A DNA stretch of 64,000 nucleotides, from the NCBI GenBank assembly GCA_032716605.1, contig CM064571.1, positions 13,547,262-13,611,261 of the forward strand. Reading direction: 5' to 3'. A model generated the notes under the pieces. The model was not told the origin of the DNA. It was given only the letters and a program-made list of their open reading frames with translations, and made no database searches. Positions 41,201-49,100 of this stretch are shown here, piece by piece (position 1 is the stretch's first letter; every line of letters begins with the position of its first letter). The translations under genes were made by a program, and so were the position numbers. This stretch comes from Paralithodes platypus (Eukaryota; Arthropoda; Malacostraca; Decapoda; Lithodidae).

Positions 41201-42523
41201 TTTGACCAATCAGATCTGACACTAAGATCCCTACAATCTGGAATTCAAGCCTCTCCAGCTCTCTTTGCTGATCTGAAGTCTGCAAAGGCCGATGGAGAAA
41301 GAAAAGTGGAGGAATTTGTAAATGAAAGAGTCTATTCCAAAACAAAGTCCCTCAATGCTCGAATACCACGTAGTAAAAGAGGCAATTTTGCAACTCAAGA
41401 AATCGAGAAGATGGCAAGTGAAAACCTGAAACAGACAACTGAAGAAATGGAGAGTAAGGCATTTACCTCGGTCATCAAACTTGTTGAGGCAAGTGACGGC
41501 TTAAAGATGGAAGACTTAATGCAGCATCGAGTAACAGATGAGTGCCTTTCAATTTTCAATGCAAATGGTACTATGCGCAAAACGCAGAAGAGTAAGCTAC
41601 AGGAAAAACTGACAATGACATCCATACCGTACCCTGATATTTACACATCAATAGTAGACATGGGACTAATCTGGGGTCTAACAACGCCTACTACTGAAGA
41701 CAGAGAAAAAGCAGATGGAATCAGGTTAACGTGGGGAGACTATGGTGAGAAACTTGTGAACTTTGTCCTGAATAGACATTCGAATGCAGAATGTGTTATC
41801 TTGGTTAATCACTCGTACGAGCAAGACTTCTCCATCAAAGATAGTGAACGACAACACCGTCAAAAAAATCAGTCCATTTGCAATGTGTTTATGAAGTCAG
41901 AGGACAAATTTCCTTCTAATAGAGACTTTCATGCTCTTCTTGGTAAGCCAGAGAATAAAGTTCGCCTTCAAGCATTTATCAAGGCTGCTTTCAAAAGAAA
42001 GGCATCTACAACCACTATTCAGCTCATACACTGTGTTGTTGGCAAACCAGCAAGGAATCTCACCACAGATGAAGTTTTGCAGAATCTCACATACGCCCAT
42101 GCAGAAGCAGACACAGCTCTGTTCACTCTTTATGGTAAGCTGCGGTCAGAAGGGTATACAGAAGCAGTTGTCATAGACACTGAAGATACTGATAACTACG
42201 TTCAGGCAGCCTATGTGGCTCGGCAAATATCAGGACTCTTGTGCTTGAAACGCAAATCTCAGCTGATAAATGCTCGGTGTTTGTGTAGTGAGGCATTGGC
42301 GGAGTCTTTGATCCCACTTTATGTTCTTACCGGATGCGACCATAACTCCGGCTTTTATGGAATAGGCAAGAAAACTATTGTTGACCGTGTAGAAAAATCA
42401 GAGAAGCTCGCAACCTCCTTAAAAGTTGTGGCACAATCATCCCAGTCACACAGGAAATCATCAATGACTTACAGAAATTTGTTATCCGGTACATCTATTG
42501 TGACACCAAACACAAGACCCTAG
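38294..42523 (+). CDS. Academ-type transposase: zinc finger, DDE core, XPG-like nuclease
   Basis: An intronless frame of 1409 residues. Residues 15-210 hold paired cysteines and histidines (CILCQHPC, MHSKCY, CVWCMKG, HTVCL, YHRECW), a DNA-binding zinc region. The DDE-type core follows: IVDNDDFKSDTLTG near 465, GDHPVYALLLE near 643, FMGPFHIQMSFINAIY near 670, and GKPYSSVALDIWIESM near 880, where an acidic residue is expected. Residues 1265-1375 look like an XPG/FEN nuclease: HAEADTALF, VIDTEDTDNY and YVLTGCDHNSGFYGIGKK, rich in acidic metal-binding residues. Academ transposons combine these parts. At about residue 1375 a one-base change in ttaaaag shifts the frame; the natural tail continues in the next frame to 42864. 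The protein would excise and insert its own element. Catalytic residues are assigned by analogy. Confidence 0.83.
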   Translation: MECRGVSDVPDPGPGLKCILCQHPCIADDSTDKTSDTKWENLRSKCFRWKELDKFQHAYAAVEWDKGPKGLYMHSKCYTQISSNRYIQQAQNRKRKSEQEEVQASTSSQQLPGNVPKKHRSSTGVVHDKNLCVWCMKGPQKTSNPGKSKLLLLSTVDAWNRFKLHTVCLSDEPIRERLNTLLASIPDSRTAFGLEIRYHRECWRNYVSNPLKESFPDEKTEHLQHVNLREAQNIFFHHVRQVIYEDHEICTLQGLVKDYKGITSNYDYYSTAKSSFVKEILIKEFGDDIAFHERGQKNVSELVYDARAAGSYLEAAISSLGVSDGQLVKNVAGRLRDQIIKTKTVPWPPYIHELEEYEDLNDLLLKLITWLKHPTKSEVDDKPQVRSIASILTSYITGRRTAFETNLGVLLHGMTKSREMVDILHKDGLGISYNDVLLLRDFWAVTDLKHSTECPFELSEGTPAICIVDNDDFKSDTLTGSGQSHRTNVMFVQPDLPKLNLPTLDDDRPVANSTLPSYLSDSLKELGSQMQRIEPYKTVKRGEPPIRPRITDEQHLDTVPQRMRGVIHAMARAKADGTRPKPEDQTVPAFSGFQATLSPETQKSQAIYHMTYPDPPSKTILYDALRKLAKAIDDKKMPFAIIVGDHPVYALLLELNSENPEIFADILTFMGPFHIQMSFINAIYKRFKGSGISDVLVAAGVIADGSVDQALRGKHFNRGVRCLRLFYEALLQHALDKRLEGATLCEEIQASLNKLRSSVDQQELNDAHAELESNADLKGLVDSLFQNLDGAPLAEFWISFLEMVEILTQNIHAIRTRNWIEFKSSLKLMLPWMHIYDNDRYGRHLPDFIAVLESLPHIQAQFMETGMFAQSMTGKPYSSVALDIWIESMINKGSKLKCGWLAILKNEKQLLSNTRNVNVNRIRGCVHRHANHKRRGSRKHADCAPSKMKIDEQSVQDISACLTEFHCDPFDQSDLTLRSLQSGIQASPALFADLKSAKADGERKVEEFVNERVYSKTKSLNARIPRSKRGNFATQEIEKMASENLKQTTEEMESKAFTSVIKLVEASDGLKMEDLMQHRVTDECLSIFNANGTMRKTQKSKLQEKLTMTSIPYPDIYTSIVDMGLIWGLTTPTTEDREKADGIRLTWGDYGEKLVNFVLNRHSNAECVILVNHSYEQDFSIKDSERQHRQKNQSICNVFMKSEDKFPSNRDFHALLGKPENKVRLQAFIKAAFKRKASTTTIQLIHCVVGKPARNLTTDEVLQNLTYAHAEADTALFTLYGKLRSEGYTEAVVIDTEDTDNYVQAAYVARQISGLLCLKRKSQLINARCLCSEALAESLIPLYVLTGCDHNSGFYGIGKKTIVDRVEKSEKLATSLKVVAQSSQSHRKSSMTYRNLLSGTSIVTPNTRP

Positions 42524-42864
42524 CAGAGGTGAGAGCAGCAAAGTGGTCAGTACTCAAGAAAAAGAAGATCATCAGACTGGTACCTGATTCTGACAGTCTA
42601 CGACCACACTTAGAGCGCACCAATTACCTCACATATCTGCAGAAGAATTTCCAGCTTCAGAATCATCCATCACCAATTGGCCATGGATGGCACCTTGTAA
42701 ATGGCTTATGCCTCCCAGTACGCTATACCCAACCTGCACTTCCATCATTCCTGGATCTTCTAGAAACTCCAAGTCATCCACAAATGGAGAGCAGCGATGA
42801 TGACAGCGGAAGTGATTCTGACAGTTGTGCATCATATTTGTCCTGCAGTGATAGTGCATCTTAA
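42424..42864 (+). pseudogene. C-terminal tail of the Academ transposase, out of frame
   Basis: This frame, overlapping the last 100 bases of the main one, reads VTQEIINDLQKFVIRYIYC, then AEVRAAKWSVLKKKKI, HLERTNYLTYLQ, and GHGWHLVNGLCLPVRYTQPA near 42680, the pattern seen after the nuclease domain in this transposase family. It ends in an acidic Ser/Asp tail at 42864, just inside the right TIR. A single-base frameshift near 42420 disconnects it. Confidence 0.8.
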
Positions 42865-42885
42865 TGCAGTAGGTCTCATGTTTTA

Positions 42886-43320
42886 TTAATTTAGGATACC
42901 AAAGTTTCTCAGTGGATTTAACAACATCATATTTGTCTTAGATGTTGAGGTTAATGGGACTCTAAATCATGATTTATGCCATCCCATTGATTTTCTTAAT
43001 TATTTTCTTATTTACTTAATTATTTGGTAATTAATTATTTTTTAATTGTGCCATGCCATTGATCTTCTGACACCAAAATTAGTGGGAATAGACACCAAAA
43101 TTGTCATTTTTGGCCATTCACTTCAAGAAATAGAACTTTATCAATTTTTTAAGATGACGGCGGCGGCCATTTTGAAAAACGTCTAAAATAACAACTTTCC
43201 CGTCATTTTGGTGAGGTGTATGGGGGCTTTTTTGTTTTTAGTATCAGTTGCCCTTGTTAAATTCACTGAGAAACTTTGGTATCCTAAACACGGTCACGGA
43301 AGCTCTGAAAATGACTACTA
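42886..43320. repeat. Academ right TIR (435 bp)
   Basis: Reverse complement of the combined left TIR. It is uninterrupted and so shows what the left TIR looked like before the LINE arrived. It also carries an internal inverted repeat: ttaggataccaaagtttctc at 42890 mirrors gagaaactttggtatcctaa at 43267. Confidence 0.9.
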
Positions 43321-43401
43321 AGGGGGTGAAATTTTAAGATTGCTGGAGAAGTAGGAAACAAACTAAAAATATCCCCTTAAAGAACGAAACTCGCAAGTGG
43401 T

Positions 43402-45126
43402 CAATTGCGCACACCCACAAAGCACCTGCACAAGCCACACTTACAATGTACTCTGAAATCCGCAACTGCATACACACTTATGCAGTAACAATAGCGACAC
43501 TAACTCGCCTATAGACCTAACGTCAGGAACAAACATTTTGAAATTAGCCTCACTGCCCCGAAACTATCTTGTGAAACAACTATATTAAATAAAGGTGCGA
43601 GCCTATTCCCTATAATTACCAAATGTGAGCCAATTCCCTATAATTACCAAATATATAACTACAAAGAATAATCATTACAGGGAATAGGCTCGCAGCCTTA
43701 TTATACATAATTTATTAGGGACAATGTAGGTCTATGGAATCCTTATACTGTACTCGTGTATAATCCACTGTGGGAGAATATTTTTGATCACATTTATAAA
43801 GCCCGATATTAATAGTAAAAACGCCCATTCTAATCAATTTCAGTGCTCTTTCGGACATCCTCACTGTTTACAAACGCCTTTATGCAGTATAATCGATATT
43901 TACCCCCTGCTGGCAACACAGATGACGATTTCAATAATTCATGGGGGGGGGGGGGGGGGGGCAAAGCCCTCAACCCATCGTGTATCCCACATTGGAATTA
44001 TAACTAAGACCACGAAAACACTCATTTCTCAAAATCTGGAGGAAAAAACATGAAATATACGGGTGCGAGCCTGTTCCCTATAATTACCCAAAGAATATAA
44101 CCAGGAAAACACGAAAAAAACATTTGGCGATTAGGCCTATTTCACCATAATATGGGTGGCTATAATAGCTCCCGTTTTCTCTCACGAGCCAAGACAAGGT
44201 TGTTCCGTTTCTAAACAACAAAAACAACAATGTCCCCTACTTTGTAAACATTGAATAAAACCACGGCCATAACTCCTACATCAACTTAAGAAAGTAATGA
44301 GTTCGCCAAATACAGTAGTTGATATAAACAAATATGCAGTAGGCTACTTACCACAAAACCTGCATGCCAGCTTCTAGCAGACCAACTTCCCGAATTCCAA
44401 CTGAACTGAACCACAGCTGCATCTCCGCCACCAATAAATCCACTTAATTCTCGCCTTTCTCTTCTTATTTCCGCTTCCACAGTAGCTTTAACAATGGCAC
44501 ATAAGATTCAATTACATGCACACGCAAGTCTATAGCAACTGGCACTGTATTACGAGCATAAATAGCGAATTATTGAACACTGGCGAGAACACGGGTTGTC
44601 TGTTTTGGTCCGTACAGGGCAGGGAGAGAGACTCCAGTGGTGCCAGATCCGAGTGTCGACATTTCCTGAGTTTCCGCGTCGAAATATCCCCTTTTACGCC
44701 GAAAATTAACTGTTTATTCGTCTAGTTCGCGCGTGTTTTGTTTTTCTTGTTAGTTTTTGACTGATTCATAGATCATTGTTTAATCTTGTAATGCTTGTAA
44801 ATAAATGTACCTATGCAGCGTTAAATTTTCACCATCTGGCAACACTGACTGAGCCTCTTTGCAGGGATTTAACTTATTTAGTCTGTGATCGGGCTTTCTA
44901 CTGTAATTAGTTTCTGATTATTCAATTTAACGTATAATTGCTTGATGTCTACTTAGTTCTGTGTTCTATTATGATACCGGCAGACGATTTTATTCAACCT
45001 AGGAGCAAAATGTCCGTATCAAGGGTTAGTGAGTTAACCCTTTCAAGATCAGATTACGCATTTCTTTTCCGTTTTCTGGCTATTATCACACGACATTATT
45101 CAGATTAGGGAAGGTATATGGAAATC
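43402..45126. other. Intergenic with small palindromes, no gene seen
   Basis: Contains the palindrome at 43593-43698, an orphan half of it near 44062-44085 (gtgcgagcctgttccctata) and a G19 run at 43943-43961. No frame has a recognisable domain. Confidence 0.5.
43593..43698. mobile_element. Short palindromic element
   Basis: AAGGTGCGAGCCTATTCCCT at the left pairs with AGGGAATAGGCTCGCAGCCTT at the right. Between them the left arm motif is partly repeated (gtgagccaattccctataat). About 106 bp. A partial third copy at 44062 shows it is dispersed. Confidence 0.6.
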
Positions 45127-45352
45127 AGACCACTTGCGAGTTTCGTTCTATAAGGAAGTTGGAGTAGAGTAGTAGACATCGATATTTACCAGAATTACCA
45201 GCTATAATACGGTCGTAGTGCATTTATAAATACATAAAACCCAATTCAACTTACTTTCCATCCGTCAAAAACTTATGTTATTATTGTATTTCTGTTTAAT
45301 ATCGATGTATAAGGCTCCAACTTCCTTATAGAACGAAAGTCGCAAATCGGCA
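45127..45352. mobile_element. MITE family B, complete unexpanded copy
   Basis: TIRs ACCACTTGCGAGTTTCGTTC and, reversed, the degraded CGATTTGCGACTTTCGTTC, continuing with ctataaggaagttggag on both sides. 226 bp. It has one copy of the segment that became a minisatellite in the 31063 element, so it records the ancestral structure. Confidence 0.82.
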
Positions 45353-45489
45353 AAAGGCTGTCTTTACCCTTATAATACCCTCAAATTCCTCAATCCACAA
45401 TAATATGACGACAAACTATCATAAAAAGCCCTAATACGTCAGATCAAATAGTGTTAATGCTGAGTCTAGAAATCCCAAACAAACTACTC

Positions 45490-45715
45490 ATTATTCTCTC
45501 TCTCTCATTATCTATCTATCTATTTATCTATCTATCTCAAACTAATTACTCTCGCTCTCACTATCTATCTTTCTGTCTATCTATCTATATACGCATCTAT
45601 TTATCTATCTATCTCACAAACTATTCATTACTCTCTCGCTCTCTATCAATCTATCTATTTATCTATCTATATATCTAAGTGTAAATCTATCTATGTATCT
45701 CTCAACTCTCTCTCA
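45490..45715. repeat. (TCTA)n and (CT)n microsatellite
   Basis: Runs of tctatctatc interrupted by ctctctct and by repeats of 'aaactaattactctc' / 'aaactattcattactctc'. Confidence 0.95.
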
Positions 45716-45747
45716 CATAGACCAACTACCTGCACAATGTAGCTTAT

Positions 45748-46030
45748 AAGAACATAAGAACATAAGAAAATGGGAGTCTGCAGAAAGCCGATTGGCCTAC
45801 ACAAGGCAGATCCCTGTCACACCCAACCCTAATTATAAGGCCTAATTATAAGCCCAACTTAAAAACACCATTAGGACTTACCTCACCGAAACGGTCAGAG
45901 GTCAGAAAAACGGGGATCTGCAGATCCCCACATCTGGCCCACACCTGACAGATCACCCGCACACCCAACCCATCTCGTCCATATTATACTCAATAATTAT
46001 AATTATACTCAATAAATAGGTGTGGACGTT
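45748..46030 (-). repeat. Probable LINE 3' end or SINE fragment
   Basis: The left edge reads ataagaacataagaacataa; such runs commonly mark 3' ends of CR1-like elements on the opposite strand. The following ggagtctgcagaaagccgat and gatctgcagatccccac blocks look like conserved repeat sequence. Identity was not verified. Confidence 0.45.
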
Positions 46031-48011
46031 TACATCCCATTTGCTCCAGCCCTTCCTGATTTACAAGGGACTAGCTAGGGTGTCACAATGAACAGACTAT
46101 TGATTATCCATTTATTTATATAGCATACATTTATTATACGTTGCATTTCTCCTAATATCATGTTTTTAGCTATTCGTGTCTTCCATTTCATCTTCTTCCT
46201 TCTTTTCCGTTTGTTTCTCCTTTGTACTCTTCCTCTTCTTCGGCATGTATCCTCCTCCTCCTCCTCCTCCTCCTCCGGTGAAAAAGGAAAACATTAGTCA
46301 CACCCCAACAAAAGAAGGACAAAACTATAATGTCGTCGTTCATCTATGTATTCAATCCTTAGTTTATGTACACATGTTAACATTCCCTAACATATCTTGT
46401 CTTGCCAGACTAAGTTTCTGAAGAATCATCGCCCATAAAATCTATGTATTCAATCCTTAGGTTAAGTATCTTTATTCGCCATTGTGTTCACCTTTTTCCA
46501 GTTACTTCTCCACAATTGTTATACGTCTTCCAATCACCTCCTTCGTATCCACAGTCCACACTACGCCAATTTGCTTCGTGTCCTACACCTCTTACCCCAA
46601 CCAGATTGTATAGATAACCTTAGTACCAGTATCTGTCATAAGTACCTCAAAACAATAACGAGTACCCCTACGAACTGCCGTTTTTCTTGGTATATATTTC
46701 ATAGAAAACGCAGTTCCCAGGGACAACTAGACGTGCAAAAGCTCGTGCCAACTAATAGTATCCATAACCCCTCGTACTGACGAAGAATAATACACCATGT
46801 TTTTCCCCACTTTACCCACAGTCAAGCATACACCTACAGTTCACCTCCTTCTTCCCCCCCAGCCCCACAGTCCACATAATTCTATCTTTTCCAGACTCAT
46901 ATACCACCCCTTAGTTGCACTCCCCGGTAGCATTTGGCTAACGTACTTTCACTGCCTTTTCAAACTCCAATATCAACTGCAGCCTAATGCCATCCCCACG
47001 CCCAGAGACCTTAGGGTCAAATTTCCCTATAGCCCCCCCTGAACTCCTCCCCCCTCATTAAAATACCCCGCGCTTCTCGACTCTTGTCTGACCTAGCCTC
47101 TCTCTCATACCTCTTGAAGATCCTTGATTTTTCCGTTGCTAACGCTCTCCAACCTTTTATATAATTATATACTCCTATCCAGCCTGCCTTCCCTTAGCCG
47201 GCCAGAACAACATTAGAACTTTACTAACCCCTTGCATGCCATCTATTCTCTTACAACCTATTCACAACTCTGTACCCAATGGTCGTCGGTGCGAGGCTAG
47301 CCGCCTCACCAGTAACTACCTTCTATTGCCATACTTCCAGATAAATGTGGCAGAGTTAGCAACCAGTCTCCACCACATCCAGCAAACCATACGATTAACA
47401 ACCAACCAATTAAAACCAGCTAGCCAAGGCACCTTCGGTTTGGATATTAAGAAGACCCACATCTGTCTCATAAACAGAGGGTTATTACAAACACTGGTGA
47501 TATGGCAAGGCCCTAGCCACAGCCGCCGGACGACCATCCCAGGGAGAGAGCGCCCGGCTACCCCTTTTTTACCCACCCGAGGAGGGAGACCCCCACCCCC
47601 GCGGAGGTATACCTGACCCCTGTTTTGACTTCCGGGTCATTGCCAGGTAGCCTAGGAATTCTTCCTATCCATGAACTAACCATGCATGTCTAACCCCCTT
47701 ACTCACCTCTCTGTACCCACAATAGCCCATTCACCTGTTTTGCATACTCGGATAGTCAAATTAGCACCTCAGCTAGGCAATAGAACGAAGACTGAGCAAT
47801 ATAAGAGAGACAGCTGTCCCAGTCCTCCCCGCAAAGTAGATCCAGTCTCCCTCCCATAAATACTTCCAGTATAGCCAAAATAGTACCTTTTACGAAGGCT
47901 CAGTTATATCACAAATTGAAGGCTTCCTATAGCCATGTGCCACAACAGTAATCACCATCTTACCTAGTCCCCATATCTATTGAGAACTCAAATAAGTCCA
48001 TAAGACTCGAG
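46031..48011. other. Intergenic, no gene recognised
   Basis: A (CCT)n run at 46250-46277 and C-rich tracts (46850, 47030, 47590). Frames of 80-126 codons at 46484-47616 have no motif. This DNA was continuous with 53220 onward before the Gypsy element inserted. Confidence 0.5.
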
Positions 48012-48016
48012 ATCCC

Positions 48017-48362
48017 TGTATGTATATGATTTACCTTGTACAGTATCACTTTCATATCTAGTACAGTCACTTATGCATATGTAATATCTCTCTATGAGTA
48101 AGATTCATGTTAGCATCCAGGCAGTCATATTAGTTATGTCACATAGCCACTCTGGCAACTCAAGCCTGGGGCTCCTCTCACCAGAGGGCCAATACATGTT
48201 TGTGTACCACGAGACAGAGCTATCACCCTGTAGGCTCTGCTTCGTGCCTGTATCCCATATCCTTCTCAATAAGAACCTATATATCTACAGCGTGTCTACT
48301 TACTCCCCAACCCAAGATAGGCCTGTTGTGCATCTATGGAGTTAGCTGGGACACACATAACA
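48017..48362 (+). repeat. 5' LTR of the Ty3/Gypsy element
   Basis: TGTATGTATATG...ACATAACA, 346 bp, beginning TG and ending CA. It is preceded by ATCCC (48012-48016). It differs from the 3' LTR at a single position seen by eye (tcacatag versus tcatatag, near 48141). Confidence 0.97.
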
Positions 48363-48943
48363 TGGCGCAGTGTGTAGGATAGAGAAGTTTATGTGGATTT
48401 CGCCAGACGCTGCCAGCCGCCATTGTCCACACACCCTGCATCCCAGCCACCGTCTCACTGCTTGGATTACAGTGTTATAGTGCTCAACAGTGCGGTGCCG
48501 ACGTTCCCAGTGCAGTGCCAGTGATATTATATGTGGCAGTGCTATATTGTGTGCTTTATTTTATATGTATTGTGTGTGGCATAAGCATAACGCCCGCACA
48601 AGTCCGAGCCACGAGAGAGCGGGGCGTGAGATCCTCCCCCTCTGACTGCCAGCAAGATACTGAGGTGAGGGAGGCCACGCACCACCGGCACCGCTCCACC
48701 GCTCGGTACATACGCACGCACACACACTGGGCACACACACAACTGGCAAACTTTTATTTCATCACCCAAGCATTCCCTTCAGTGCTAATTGTAATTGGGT
48801 TTTATACATTGGTGAGGATACAGCTGGTGTGTATTCTAAATATTCTGCTGTTTTTGCCAGTCATTTTGATACCCCCCTTGTATATGTGAGAGGCTAATAA
48901 CTGTGTGTTTGTTATCTCCCTGTCTGTCTGTCACCCACACAAG

Positions 48944-49100
48944 ATGTCAGACTCTGGTGATGTACAGGACGAAGGGGCAGGAACAAACTTGCCTTATGAT
49001 GGGGAGGAATACACACCTTATTATCAGCACCCTCAGTCCCCAACCACACCTTCAGCCCCTTCTTCAGCTGATTTCCTGCAATTTTTCAAATACCAGAGGA
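48944..49100 (+). pseudogene. Gag N-terminus, out of frame with gag-pol
   Basis: A likely gag start, MSDSGDVQDEGAG at 48944, leads to ADFLQFFKYQ. The coiled-coil that should follow (EESRRYDEQRRQEEEARRD) lies in the -1 frame and is continuous with the main frame. A one-base frameshift near 49090-49100 separates them. No classical slippery heptamer fits the reading phase, so mutation is more likely than programmed shifting. Confidence 0.65.

Larger units (their letters stand above)
32564..43320 (+). mobile_element. Academ-type DNA transposon with long compound TIRs
   Basis: The element has inverted ends TAGTAG(AG)TCATTTTCAG and is flanked by AGG (32561-32563 and 43321-43323), a 3-bp duplication confirmed by the uninterrupted MITE copies. 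The left TIR is 32564-32750 plus 37924-38164, split by a LINE; the right TIR is 42886-43320 (435 bp). Without the LINE the transposon is about 5.6 kb. It carries one gene, with Academ-style zinc finger, DDE and XPG-like nuclease regions. Academ elements are known to make 3-4 bp duplications. Confidence 0.82.
32287..43380. mobile_element. TTAA MITE family A, inverted, split by the Academ element
   Basis: TTAA at 32287-32290 and 43377-43380 bound the two halves (32287-32563 and 43321-43380). The left half is the reverse of the family A right part, including ggtgttgattttttcctgg, agcgatagcgagcc and CCGGCCTTTGGCCGG. The right half (gaggaaac-like 'gtaggaaacaaactaaaaat', 'tccccttaa') is the reverse of the family A left part. 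Removal of this layer restores CTTCCTTAAAGAACG in the outer MITE. Confidence 0.83.
31063..43401. mobile_element. Palindromic MITE family B, outermost layer of the nest
   Basis: The left end ACCACTTGCGAGTT (31063) and right end AACTCGCAAGTGGT (to 43401) are inverted repeats, flanked on both sides by CAATTG. Stripped of what sits between 32287 and 43380, the element aligns along its whole length with the complete MITE at 45127-45352, read in the opposite orientation: attatgt..., ggatgg/ggatag, ggttttatgt, tagctggtaattctg, tatcgatgtct, ccaacttcctt. Its interior has expanded into a minisatellite, and its right arm is interrupted at TTAA by the next layer. Confidence 0.82.

Noticed and set aside
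38294..42523. Host gene of unknown function
   Set aside because: It lies exactly between long inverted repeats with a 3-bp target duplication and has transposase and nuclease motifs.
48094..48382. Small gene duplicated at 52946-53252
   Set aside because: These frames lie within the two LTRs and are duplicated because the LTRs are.
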